A stretch of 64,000 nucleotides of DNA, from assembly GCA_031296325.1 (NCBI GenBank), contig JARLFY010000018.1, positions 25,716 to 89,715 of the forward strand. Reading direction: 5' to 3'. Below, piece by piece: positions 46,016 to 56,791 of the stretch (positions within the stretch are counted from its first letter, which is position 1; the number at the start of each line of letters is the position of its first letter). Source of the stretch: Acidobacteriaceae bacterium. Its GTDB lineage: Bacteria; Acidobacteriota; Terriglobia; Terriglobales; Acidobacteriaceae. A model generated the notes under the pieces. That model searched no databases. It was not told the DNA's origin and saw only the letters and a list, made by a program, of their open reading frames with translations. A program made the position numbers and the translations under genes.

Positions 46016-47632
46016 ATGATCTTCCGTCCCGGTTTCAGGTTGAGCCGCGCTGCACTGGCTCTCGTCCCGCTCGCCGCTCTTACCCTTCCTTTGCTTTCTC
46101 TTTCTGCCGTGGCTCAGCGCGGAGGCGCACCGCGCGACAACAAGCCTTCGGAGACCGGGGCAATGCCGCCCAAGAGCTGGATCGACAAGGATACCGGGCA
46201 TCGCGTTTTGCGCGTCTCCGATGAGCCGAACTCGGGGGCTTTCTACTTCAACGTCAATGAGTTCACGCCCGATCACAAGCAGATGATCTACAACTCGCCC
46301 GATGGCATTCGCGTGGTCGATCTGGCGACGATGACGACCAAGATGCTGGTGCCAAATCTTCCGCCGCCTGCCGTCGATGCGGCTACGGGCACTGCAACGG
46401 CGGATGCTGGGGCGCGTGGCGGACGAGGCTTTGGATTTGGTGGTGCGGCGCGGGCCATCGTCGTTGGACACAAGACCAACAGCGTCTTCTTTACCCGGAT
46501 GGATCCGGCGACGCGCGTCAATGCGGTCTATGCGGCGGACACCAACAGCGGAGCGATTCGCAAGCTGATCAACCTGCCGCCGCATGTGAGCATCTCGACG
46601 ATCAACGCCGACGAGACGCTGGCTGCGGGAACCTATAACGAGGCAGACTGTCCCGGCGGAGATCCCAATGCTGCGAACGCTTTTCTGCCGCTGCCGGCAG
46701 GTGGATTTGGTCGGCCCGGAGTTGCGGGCGGGGCTCAGACGGCTCCCGGCGTAACTCCCGGCACGGAGGATCCACGGCTCGGCGGGGAACACATTCAGGC
46801 AGAAAACAAGGGCCAGATGATGGAGCAGCGCCTCGCCTCGCGCATGCCTCTTGTTCTCTTTACGATTCGACTGGAGGATGGGCCAAAGGGAGAGAAGGCT
46901 GGCTATATTCATCCCCTGCTGCACTCGACCGACTGGGTGAACCATCTGCTGTTTTCCCCGACTGACGCGACGCTGCTAATGTATTGCCACGAAGGGCCGT
47001 GGCAGAAGGTCGATCGCATCTGGATGATTCATACCGACGGAACGCACAACACCCTGATCCACCAGCGCACGATGTACATGGAGATTGCGGGCCACGAGTT
47101 CTGGGGGCTGGACGGCAAGACGATCTGGTACGACTGGCAGCCGATCAAGGGGCAGGACTTCTATCTCGCTGGCTACAATTTGGAGACGCACAAGCGCGTG
47201 GCCTATCACATGGAGCGTAACGACTGGTCGATTCACTTCAATCTGACGCAGGATCTGGATCTGTTCTGCGGCGATGGCGGCGATCCCGGGCAGGTGGCCA
47301 AGGCTCCCGATGGCGAGTGGATCAAGCTCTTCTATCCGCAGATGATTCGCGGCGACGCGGGCGCGCTGAACTCGCCAACCTTCTGGCAGCCGGGCGTCTT
47401 CCATGACGAGCATCTGGTAAACATGGCGCACCAGAACTATCGCGCCGAGCCGAATCCGCGCTTCTCGCCAGACAAGAAGTACGTCTTCTTTACCAGCAAT
47501 ATGTTTGGTCGCAGCTACGTCTTTGCGGCAGAGGTGGCCAAGGCGACCGACCTGACGGGCGCAGTCTCCACCCCAGAGCTGGCTAGGCAGTTCAACCCCA
47601 TCGAGCCAACGCCGACCAGCACGCCGAAGTAA
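46016..47632 (+). CDS. Exported oligogalacturonate lyase-like protein (PL22/PD40 propeller)
   Basis: A 538-residue secreted seven-bladed propeller. The signal peptide (LALVPLAALTLPLLSLSAVAQ) precedes repeats such as FNVNEFTPDHKQMIYNS and VNHLLFSPTDATLLMYCHEGP, as in oligogalacturonate lyase. PL22 enzymes have a QxxHPHP metal site; here the matching stretch reads YRAEPNPRFSPD, so two His ligands are Glu and Asn. The activity may differ or be lost. AGGAG precedes the ATG. GH28 and GH2 genes downstream support pectin breakdown. A strong terminator follows. Confidence 0.8.
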   Translation: MIFRPGFRLSRAALALVPLAALTLPLLSLSAVAQRGGAPRDNKPSETGAMPPKSWIDKDTGHRVLRVSDEPNSGAFYFNVNEFTPDHKQMIYNSPDGIRVVDLATMTTKMLVPNLPPPAVDAATGTATADAGARGGRGFGFGGAARAIVVGHKTNSVFFTRMDPATRVNAVYAADTNSGAIRKLINLPPHVSISTINADETLAAGTYNEADCPGGDPNAANAFLPLPAGGFGRPGVAGGAQTAPGVTPGTEDPRLGGEHIQAENKGQMMEQRLASRMPLVLFTIRLEDGPKGEKAGYIHPLLHSTDWVNHLLFSPTDATLLMYCHEGPWQKVDRIWMIHTDGTHNTLIHQRTMYMEIAGHEFWGLDGKTIWYDWQPIKGQDFYLAGYNLETHKRVAYHMERNDWSIHFNLTQDLDLFCGDGGDPGQVAKAPDGEWIKLFYPQMIRGDAGALNSPTFWQPGVFHDEHLVNMAHQNYRAEPNPRFSPDKKYVFFTSNMFGRSYVFAAEVAKATDLTGAVSTPELARQFNPIEPTPTSTPK

Positions 47633-47664
47633 GCCAGAGGTCGCTGGATCCCGATAGGATGGAT

Positions 47665-47704
47665 GCGTAGCCTGCTCTCTCAACTGCGAGAAGGCAGGCT
47701 ACGC
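47665..47704 (+). terminator. Intrinsic terminator after the PL22-like gene
   Basis: GCGTAGCCTGC and GCAGGCTACGC form a perfect 11-bp stem, extendable by an inner TCTC/GAGA pairing, followed by CGTTTT. It separates the PL22-like gene from the GH2 gene, which must then have its own promoter in the next 40 bp. Confidence 0.8.
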
Positions 47705-47747
47705 CGTTTTATGAACTACTCAATATCGAATTAATTAGAGGATTTTC

Positions 47748-50282
47748 ATGCGTCGCTTCGCTCTGCTGCTTGCCGCCTCCTTCGCCCTTCCGCTTGCTCT
47801 GAACGCCGCGCCACCGAATGCGCCCGCACCCTCTGTCGCAGCCAAGCCTGCCATTGCCGGGATCGCACTTCATCCGCGCGGAATTCAGTCCTTCACCACG
47901 GGCTGGCGCTTCCTTCAGGCCGACGCGACTGGCGCGGAGAGGCCGGCCTTCGACGACTCGGCCTGGACGAGCGTGACCCTGCCGCACGACTGGGCGATCG
48001 CCGGACCGGTCAAAGAGGACGCGGTCTCGCGCGGCTCGGGGGGATTCTTCCCCACCGGGGTGGGCTGGTACCGCAAGAGCTTTACCGTGGCTGCGGCGGA
48101 CGCTACGCCGACCGCGGCCCGGCGGATGTTTATCGTCTTCGACGGCGTGATGGCCAACAGTGATGTCTACCTGAACGGCGAACTGCTGGGACACAGGCCG
48201 TATGGCTACGTCAGCTTCAGCTACGAGCTGAACCCGCATCTGCGCCCGGGCACGAACGTGATCGCGGTGCGCGTGGACGATAGCCAGCAGCCCGCCTCGC
48301 GCTGGTACCCAGGGGCGGGCATCAACCGCCAGGTGCGTCTGGTCACCACCGGCGACGCCCACATCGCGCCCTGGGGGACGTTTGTGACCACGCCTGCGGT
48401 CTCGGCGGAGTCGGCCACCCTCCACATCCGCACGACGGTGACCAATGAGTCGGCGACCGCGGCCAGTCTCTCCCTGCATCTACAACTGGCCGCGCCGAAC
48501 GGCACTCTGATCTCGACCTTTGATACCGCGCCGGTCGTGGTCGCGCCCGGCGCCAGCGCCGATCTGGACGCCGAGACCAAGCTTGCCCGGCCCGACCGCT
48601 GGGATCTCGACCACCCCGTCCTCTATACCGTGCATGCCAACCTCAAGCGCGACGGCAGACTGGTCGATGCGGAGTCGGTTCCCTTCGGCATCCGCGAGTT
48701 TCACTTCGATGCGGACAAGGGATTCTTCCTGAACGGCGTGCATCACAAGATCTACGGCGTGGCTCTGCACACCGACGCGGGCGCGATGGGAACGGCTGTG
48801 CCACTGGCGCAGTGGGAGCGGCGACTGACCGAGCTGCGCAAGCTGGGCGTGAATGCGATTCGCACGGCGCACAATCCGCCCGCGCCGGAGTTTCTCGATC
48901 TGGCCGACCGCATGGGATTTCTGGTGATGGACGAGTTCTTCGACTGCTGGGTCTCGGGCAAGAATACCTATGACTATCATCAATACTTCAAGGAGTGGTC
49001 GCTGCGCGATGAGGCCGATTCCATCCAGCGCGACCGCAATCACCCCAGCGTGATTCTGTGGTCGGTGGGCAACGAGATTCACGACACACCGCACCCTGAC
49101 GTTGCGATTCCGATTCTGAAGTCGCTGGTGGATACGGCGCACAAGAACGATCCGACGCGTCCCGTAACGCAGGCTCTCTTCCGTCCCAACGCCAGCCACG
49201 ACTACGACGACGGCCTCGCCGACCTGCTCGACGTAGTGGGGCAGAACTACCGTCCAGACGAGATTCTGAAGGCTCACGCGGACAAACCCACACGCAAGAT
49301 CATCGGCACGGAGAACACGCACGACCGCAATCAGTGGGTGGCGCTGCGCGATCATCCCGAGTACTCCGGGCAGTTCCTGTGGACCGGCGTCGACTATCTG
49401 GGCGAGGCGCACACCTGGCCGACGCTGGGTACCGGCTCCGGGCTTCTGCTGTCGAACTCGTTGCCCCATGGGCGCGCCTTCGAGCGGCAGAGCTGGTGGT
49501 CCACCAAGCCGATGGTGGCGATGGTGCGCCGCGTGGCCTCGGTAGGTCCGGTGCCGGTCGATCCCGGCTACGCCAATGCGAAAAGCACGGCGCAGGCGGC
49601 TACGGCGACCGTTCCCCTGCCCGCCGATCCCACAGTGCGCTTCTGGGAGCCGGTGCTGGCCGACTGGACGCCGAAGAACCTCGCCCCGCACGACGAGGAC
49701 GTCGAAATCTACACCAACGCGGAGGAGGTCGAGCTGTTCCTGAACGGCCGGTCTCTGGGCAAGCAGCCGCTCAACCCCGACGCCAAGGCGATCAGCTTCA
49801 AGGTTCCCTTCGAGCCGGGAACGCTGAAGGCCGTCGCCGAGAGCCACGGCAAGATCGTTGCGACCGAGGAGCTAAAAACCGCAGGCAAACCAGCGCGGCT
49901 GGTCTTCTCTGCGGACTCCGCCGTCACGCTGACGCCGGACTGGAACGATGCGCGCACCCTGACTGCGACGCTGGTAGACGAGGCCGGAACGCGGGTTCCC
50001 GACTCGGAGACGGTGGTTCACTTTGCGGTGAGCGGGCCTGCCTCCGTCATCGCCGTCGACAACGGAAACATGATGGATCATGAGCCGTTCCAAGCGACGC
50101 AGCGCAAGCTGTACTATGGCAGCGCCAGCGCCATCGTCCGCGCCAGTGCAGGCTTCGGCGCTGTGACGGTGACGGCCAGCGCAGAGGGTTTCGCCTCGGC
50201 AACTATCACGCTGAAGACTGCGCCGGTCAGCGCGGAAGATCCGGCTATCGCGAAGACCTCAGAGACTGAACGCGGCTTCTGA
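47748..50282 (+). CDS. Exported glycoside hydrolase family 2 (beta-galactosidase-like)
   Basis: An 844-residue secreted retaining glycosidase. The signal peptide is RRFALLLAASFALPLALNA. A GH2 sugar-binding domain (PHDWAIAGPV, WYRKSFTV), Ig-like domain and TIM barrel follow. The barrel has GVNAIRTAHNPPAPEF, the acid/base WSVGNEIHD and nucleophile GTENTHDR. A DUF4982-like C-terminal region (EDVEIYTNAEEVELFLNGRSLG) is present. Beta-galactosidase or beta-glucuronidase activity on pectin side chains is likely, given PL22-like and GH28 neighbours. AGAGG precedes the ATG. Confidence 0.92.
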   Translation: MRRFALLLAASFALPLALNAAPPNAPAPSVAAKPAIAGIALHPRGIQSFTTGWRFLQADATGAERPAFDDSAWTSVTLPHDWAIAGPVKEDAVSRGSGGFFPTGVGWYRKSFTVAAADATPTAARRMFIVFDGVMANSDVYLNGELLGHRPYGYVSFSYELNPHLRPGTNVIAVRVDDSQQPASRWYPGAGINRQVRLVTTGDAHIAPWGTFVTTPAVSAESATLHIRTTVTNESATAASLSLHLQLAAPNGTLISTFDTAPVVVAPGASADLDAETKLARPDRWDLDHPVLYTVHANLKRDGRLVDAESVPFGIREFHFDADKGFFLNGVHHKIYGVALHTDAGAMGTAVPLAQWERRLTELRKLGVNAIRTAHNPPAPEFLDLADRMGFLVMDEFFDCWVSGKNTYDYHQYFKEWSLRDEADSIQRDRNHPSVILWSVGNEIHDTPHPDVAIPILKSLVDTAHKNDPTRPVTQALFRPNASHDYDDGLADLLDVVGQNYRPDEILKAHADKPTRKIIGTENTHDRNQWVALRDHPEYSGQFLWTGVDYLGEAHTWPTLGTGSGLLLSNSLPHGRAFERQSWWSTKPMVAMVRRVASVGPVPVDPGYANAKSTAQAATATVPLPADPTVRFWEPVLADWTPKNLAPHDEDVEIYTNAEEVELFLNGRSLGKQPLNPDAKAISFKVPFEPGTLKAVAESHGKIVATEELKTAGKPARLVFSADSAVTLTPDWNDARTLTATLVDEAGTRVPDSETVVHFAVSGPASVIAVDNGNMMDHEPFQATQRKLYYGSASAIVRASAGFGAVTVTASAEGFASATITLKTAPVSAEDPAIAKTSETERGF

Positions 50283-50386
50283 GCCAGCGGAACTAGGTCT
50301 GGACGTGGGCCAGTGGTCAGTCCACTGCGCTAGTATTCTTATGCGGGATTGGAATGTAATTCGGAATGGCTGCGCGAGGAGATGCG

Positions 50387-51703
50387 ATGAGGATTACGGC
50401 CGGAGCGGGATGGTTGGCGGCGATGTGGTTGGGCGCGGTTGCGCAGGGTGTCTTGGCACAGGGTAACGAGAATTACGTGATAAGCGGCCCGGGGAAGAAT
50501 GTAACCAAGTTCTGCGATGCGCGGGCTTATGGCGCGAAGGGCGACGGCACAACCAAGGACACCAAGGCGATTCAGGCGGCGATCGATGATTGCGCCACGG
50601 TGCGCAGCGGAATGGTGCAGTTGAGCCGTGGCACATTTCTGACGGGGCCGATCCTGCTGCGGAGCCACACCACGCTGGCGATCGACAAGGACGCGGTGTT
50701 GCTGGGGTCTCCGAATCGGGAGGATTACCCGATGACGACCTTTGCCGGTCAGAAGACGGTGCAGCCGCTGGTGAGTTCCGTGAATGCAGAGGACGTGACG
50801 ATTGCGGGCGGGGGCGTGATCGACGGCAATGGCAAGGTTTGGTGGGACTATGTGAAGGGAGCCAAGGAGGGCGGGGTGCTGGGCAACGACCACCCAAGAC
50901 CGATGGGCGTGGTCTTCGACCATACGAAGCATGTGCGGATGGAGGGCGTTACGGTGCAGAATGCCGGGTTCTGGCAGATTGTGCCGTACTATGCCGACGA
51001 CGTGGTGATTCGCAATGTGCGCGTTCTGGCTCCGAAGTCTCCCAATACCGACGCGATCGATCCGTTCAGTTCCAGCAATGTCGTGATCGACCATGTGTTC
51101 TCCAGCGTGGGGGACGACAATATCGCGATCAAGAGCGGTGCGATCAACTCGCCTGGGCCGGACGCTCCGAGCCGGAATATTACGATTACCGATTGCACGT
51201 TTGAGAATGGGCATGGGCTGTCGATTGGCAGCGAGATCTCCGGCGGAGTGCAGAACGTTCATGCGGAGCGGATTCACTTCAAGGGAACCGACAATGGAAT
51301 ACGCATCAAGGCGGCGCGCGACCGAGGCCATGATGTGTCGAATATCTCCTTCAAAGACATTGTGATGGAGGACGTGAAGACGGCGATCCTGATTACCGAG
51401 TACTACCCTCATCCGGCTCCCGAGGGCGCGGTTCCGGCTGAGGCGGTGCAGCGGTTGACGCCGAAGTTTCACGACATTTCGATAGAGAACGTGACGGCGA
51501 CGGGAAGCGGCTCGGCGGGAACGATTGTGGGGCTGCCAGAGTCTCCGGTGACGGAGTTGACGATGAAGAGGGTGTACATCGCGGCAAAGACAGGGATGTC
51601 GATCGCCTACGCGAATGTGACGATGGACGATGTAGTGGTTAAGCCGATGACGGGGGATGCGATGAAGATCGCTCCGACGGCAAAGGTCACGATGAGGAAA
51701 TAA
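50387..51703 (+). CDS. Exported polygalacturonase (GH28)
   Basis: A 438-residue secreted inverting hydrolase of homogalacturonan or rhamnogalacturonan. The signal peptide (AGWLAAMWLGAVAQGVLAQ) precedes a right-handed beta helix with the four GH28 motifs: NTDAID, GDDNIA, GHGLSIGS and RIKA. These provide the catalytic Asp residues, the His and the Arg-Lys substrate pair. The ATG at 50387 follows GAGGAG at good spacing, so the upstream ATGs are not used. It completes the pectin-related trio after the PL22-like and GH2 genes. Confidence 0.94.
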   Translation: MRITAGAGWLAAMWLGAVAQGVLAQGNENYVISGPGKNVTKFCDARAYGAKGDGTTKDTKAIQAAIDDCATVRSGMVQLSRGTFLTGPILLRSHTTLAIDKDAVLLGSPNREDYPMTTFAGQKTVQPLVSSVNAEDVTIAGGGVIDGNGKVWWDYVKGAKEGGVLGNDHPRPMGVVFDHTKHVRMEGVTVQNAGFWQIVPYYADDVVIRNVRVLAPKSPNTDAIDPFSSSNVVIDHVFSSVGDDNIAIKSGAINSPGPDAPSRNITITDCTFENGHGLSIGSEISGGVQNVHAERIHFKGTDNGIRIKAARDRGHDVSNISFKDIVMEDVKTAILITEYYPHPAPEGAVPAEAVQRLTPKFHDISIENVTATGSGSAGTIVGLPESPVTELTMKRVYIAAKTGMSIAYANVTMDDVVVKPMTGDAMKIAPTAKVTMRK

Positions 51704-51739
51704 TTTCCAGTGTCCTGCTTCTGAAATTCGCGGCAGAGT

Positions 51740-51900
51740 AGGTCGGGCCTTCAGCCCTCAGTCTTTGTGCTGTACGTTTGCCCAGGTCTTTGGCCCTTTA
51801 TAGACAACTGCAACGGCAAAGACCGGGGCAAATGCAACAGCAGATTTCTTCGCTTCGTTCAAAATGACAATATCGGCCTGCATTACAGTAATTCGAGAAT
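51740..51900 (-). repeat. Composite interspersed repeat (AGGTCGGGCCTTCAGCCCT, A and C units)
   Basis: Begins TAGGTCGGGCCTTCAGCCCT as at 26670, then TTTGGCCCTTTATAGACAAC, unit A (GCAGATTTCTTCGCTTCGTT CAAAATGACAA, 51840-51870) and unit C (ATTACAGTAATTCGAGA). It fills the gap between the convergent GH28 and ispG genes. Confidence 0.7.
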
Positions 51901-51915
51901 CGCACAGGCCTCGTC

Positions 51916-53145
<1,230 letters not shown>

Positions 53146-53228
53146 AAATTCTCCACCTCCAGTTTATCAGTTACACAGATTGCCAACCCGATAGGGTGTT
53201 TTAGGTATTGCTATAAACCAATCAATTT

Positions 53229-53284
53229 GCCATTCCGCAGCCTTCTTAATTGTCATTCCGCAGCGCAGTGGAGGAACCTGCTTT
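53229..53284 (+). repeat. Interspersed repeat unit A, duplicated
   Basis: TGCCATTCCGCAGCCTTCTT is a short copy; TTGTCATTCCGCAGCGCAGT GGAGGAACCTGCTTT (53250-53284) is a fuller one. Both lie between ispG and the tRNA gene. Confidence 0.65.
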
Positions 53285-53403
53285 TCTCGTCGGAACATAG
53301 AGCAGCGTCCCAATGTGCGTTGCTCTGAAGCTCAGGTACACTTGATGAGGTAGGTCACAGGCGGGTCGTCTCCACTCGGTTGTGTCTTACTCTCTCACTC
53401 GAT

Positions 53404-53480
53404 GGCCCGGTAGCTCAGTTGCATAGAGCAGCGCACTCCTAACGCGAAGGTCGGCAGTTGGACTCTGCCCCGGGCCACCA
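53404..53480 (+). tRNA. tRNA-Arg(CCT), unusual at tertiary and anticodon-stem positions
   Basis: A 77-nt cloverleaf: acceptor GGCCCGG/CCGGGCC with encoded CCA, D-stem GCTC/GAGC, anticodon loop CTCCTAA (CCT at 53438-53440) and T-stem GGCAG/CTGCC. Departures are the D-loop GC instead of GG, T-loop TTGGACT instead of TTCGAxT, and an anticodon stem (GCGCA/CGCGA) with A-C and G-A mismatches at its ends. The G19 and C56 changes are complementary (C19-G56). It may be a diverged functional gene or a decaying copy. Confidence 0.75.
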
Positions 53481-53540
53481 CTCAATCTACAACCGCATGA
53501 AAACGGCATCGGAAAACTCATCCGTGAACCCCATTCGCGC

Positions 53541-53745
53541 CGTATGCGAATGGCCCACCCATCGCATAAGACAAAGGCGCGATGAATGGAGCACCCGGCG
53601 GGCGAAATACGGAGATTCTTCGCTCTGCTCAGAATGACAAAACTGGGGCAAAGCAAGATCAAGCGGGGACAAAAGCAAGAATGAGTCAAGACAAAAGCAG
53701 ATTCCTCCGCTTCGCTACGGAATGACAAGCCAATGGGCTATAACC
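53541..53745. repeat. Composite interspersed repeat (units B, A, A and C-like tail)
   Basis: Hairpin unit B (TGGCCCACCCATCGC ... GCGATGAATGGAGCACCCG, 53550-53598), a reverse A unit (GCGAAATACGGAGATTCTTC ..., 53602-53641), GGGGCAAAGCAAG strings, another A unit (GCAGATTCCTCCGCTTCGCT, from 53698) and GGGCTATAACCATTCCGA. It lies between the tRNA and the sucCD terminator. No gene is seen. Confidence 0.7.
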
Positions 53746-53790
53746 ATTCCGAGCCAGCCCGGGTAAATTCGAAAGTGCATCCTAAAAGGA

Positions 53791-53825
53791 AAGGCGTTCC
53801 TGTCCGGGGTGGACGGGAACGCCTT
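53791..53825 (-). terminator. Bidirectional intrinsic terminator downstream of sucCD
   Basis: AAGGCGTTCC and GGAACGCCTT form a 10-bp stem extended by GTCC/GGAC, with a five-base loop. On the minus strand TCCTTTT follows; on the plus strand GGTTTTT follows. It ends the minus-strand sucC-sucD transcript. Confidence 0.88.
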
Positions 53826-53861
53826 GGTTTTTGGTGCGCTTTATTCTTTGGAGCAAGAGGA

Positions 53862-54736
<875 letters not shown>

Positions 54737-54737
<1 letters not shown>

Positions 54738-55915
54738 TATTTGCCCCCCTTTGCGGCGGCAACAGCCAGATCCGCAGCTTCCTTCATGGTTGCTCCCACC
54801 TGGAACTTCAGGCCGGACTGCTTGAGAATCTCACGACCCTCTTCAACGTTGGTTCCTTCGAGGCGAAGGATGATCGGCAACTGCACGTTGAGCTTCTTGG
54901 CCGCTGCAACCACTGCGGTCGCCAACACATCGACGCGCAGGATGCCGCCGAAGATGTTGATGAAGATCGCCTTGACGTTGGGATCGCTGAGCAGGATGCC
55001 GAATGCATTCTCGATCTGCTCCTGATTGGCTCCGCCGCCCACGTCGAGGAAGTTCGCTGCCGAACCGCCTGCGTAGTTGATGATGTCCATGGTCGCCATG
55101 GCGAGGCCTGCGCCGTTCACCATGCAAGCGATGGAACCATCCAGCTTGATGTAGTTGAGGGCGAACTTGGACGCCTCAACCTCCAGCGGATCCTCTTCGG
55201 CCAGGTCGCGCAGTTCCTTCAGATCCTTGTGGCGGAACATGGCGTTGTCGTCGAAGTTGATCTTGCAGTCGAGCGCCATGAGAGCGCCGTCCTTGGTCGT
55301 GATGAAGGGGTTGATCTCCATCAGGGAGGCGTCGGACTCGACGAAGGCCTTGTAAAGCCCGGTCATGAAGGCAACCGCTGCGTTGATCTGCTTCTTATCG
55401 AGGCCGAGCTTGAAGGCCAGCTTGCGCGCCTGGAAGGGCTGGAAGCCGATGGCCGGCTCGATGTACTCCTTGTAGATCAGCTCGGGAGTGTCGTGCGCAA
55501 CCTGCTCGATCTCCATGCCGCCCGACTGCGAGGCCATGAAGACGATCTTGGCCGATGCGCGATCGAGGACGATGCCGAGGTACAGTTCGCGCTCAATGGC
55601 CGAACCAGCCTCGATCAACAGCCGCTGCACCTTCTGTCCCTGAGGGCCAGTCTGGTGCGTGACGAGCTGCATGCCAAGGATTGCCTTGGCCTGTGCCGCT
55701 GCGTCTTCCAGCGTCTTGACGACCTTGACGCCGCCGCCCTTGCCACGCCCGCCCGCGTGGATCTGGGCCTTAACTACAACAGCCGCATTACCCTTGCTGA
55801 AGAGCGACTTTGCCGCTGTGTCCGCCTCTTCCAGCGTTGTGGCCATCTCACCGTCGGGCACGGGCACGCCGTACCTGCGCAGAATGTCTTTTGCCTGATA
55901 CTCATGAATCTTCAT
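54737..55915 (-). CDS. sucC: Succinyl-CoA ligase beta subunit
   Basis: The 392-residue beta subunit with an ATP-grasp fold: N-terminal [35 protein letters not shown], the [16 protein letters not shown] metal-binding stretch and [19 protein letters not shown]. It is first of the sucCD pair. The E2 and E3 genes of a 2-oxoacid dehydrogenase that could feed it are 50 kb away in the window. Confidence 0.97.
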
Positions 55916-56023
55916 GTGTGTTTATCTCAGTCCTTGTGGGGAAAAATACTCTCAGTTCCATAGTAGACCTCTGCAAAGGCGCAGGGCAATTTATGCGGCA
56001 AATCTTCACATTTCGTCTCCAGA

Positions 56024-56094
56024 TTGGTATGAAATCCGGCAAATTGGTATGACAGTCCGGGGAACTGGTCTGATAAATCCGCGGATTTATCAGA
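56024..56094 (+). promoter_or_regulatory. Operator-like array upstream of parDE: three 20-bp repeats and a 26-bp palindrome
   Basis: TTGGTATGAAATCCGG (56024-56039), TTGGTATGACAGTCCGG (56044-56060) and CTGGTCTGATAAATCCG (56065-56081) are spaced 20 and 21 bp. The last runs into a perfect 26-bp palindrome (56069-56094; half-site TCTGATAAATCCG). This is a likely autoregulatory site for the ribbon-helix-helix antitoxin encoded about 90 bp downstream. Confidence 0.65.
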
Positions 56095-56185
56095 ATCTGC
56101 CTTTGCTGCGCCGCAGATTGCCATTGGCAAAGATTGCCAGCAGCGGTAGGATGAATCAATCTGAGTTTTCGTTAGAGGTTCTATC

Positions 56186-56443
56186 ATGCCCACGCGCAAT
56201 GTCAGTCTTACCGTCGAGTTGGATCGATTTGTCGCCAGCAAGATCGAAGCTGGGCGTTACGAAAACGCCAGTGAGGTTGTGCGAGCGGCCCTGCGAACGC
56301 TGGAGCGGGAAGAACAGGAGTATGAGTTGAAGCTCGCAGCCCTCAGAGCCGCCATCGACGCGGGCGACGCAAGCGGAATCGCCCGCGGCAACGCCTTCGC
56401 TCGCATCCGCAAGATACTCAACCTACCGATACAGGCACAGTAG
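56186..56443 (+). CDS. parD: ParD-like type II antitoxin
   Basis: An 85-residue protein with a ribbon-helix-helix N-terminus (NVSLTVELDRFVASKIEAGRYENASEVVRAALRTLEREE) typical of ParD/CopG antitoxins, followed by a toxin-binding C-terminal tail. It should repress its own promoter through the repeats upstream and neutralise the toxin encoded 3 bp downstream. AGAGG precedes the ATG. Confidence 0.9.
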   Translation: MPTRNVSLTVELDRFVASKIEAGRYENASEVVRAALRTLEREEQEYELKLAALRAAIDAGDASGIARGNAFARIRKILNLPIQAQ

Positions 56444-56446
56444 TAG

Positions 56447-56758
56447 ATGGCTACATTCAAGCTCTCCCGGTGTGCCGAAGAAGATCTACTGAATATTGCG
56501 GACTACACTCTGGAACGCTGGGGCAGAGAGCAGGCCAGTCGATATCTGGCTGAGATGGAATCCTGTTGCCAGCGCATCGCCGCCCACCCACAACTGGGTC
56601 GCTCCTGTCATCACATTCGGCCAGATTTACGCCGCATGGAACAGGGTAAACACATCATCTTCTATAGAGCGCTCGGCGAGTCCGTCCTCATCACCCGAGT
56701 TCTCCACCAAAGCATGTTGCCCACACGTCATTCGATGGACGAAGACGCATCGCTGTGA
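56447..56758 (+). CDS. parE: ParE-like type II toxin
   Basis: A 103-residue RelE/ParE-fold protein: FKLSRCAEEDLLNIADYTLERWGREQASRYLAEM, then LGRSCHHIRPDLRRMEQGKHIIFYRAL and ILITRVLHQSM-like C-terminus. ParE toxins inhibit DNA gyrase; RelE-type mRNA cleavage is the alternative and cannot be decided here. The gene starts 3 bp after parD and ends 33 bp before trpD, with no terminator seen between them. Confidence 0.88.
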   Translation: MATFKLSRCAEEDLLNIADYTLERWGREQASRYLAEMESCCQRIAAHPQLGRSCHHIRPDLRRMEQGKHIIFYRALGESVLITRVLHQSMLPTRHSMDEDASL

Positions 56759-56791
56759 CCGAACGCCTCCGCTCCTGATACCCTTGCTGGA

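Noticed and set aside
50311..50327. CAGTGG/CCACTG hairpin after GH2 as terminator
   Set aside because: Only a 6-bp stem and no T-run; too weak to call.
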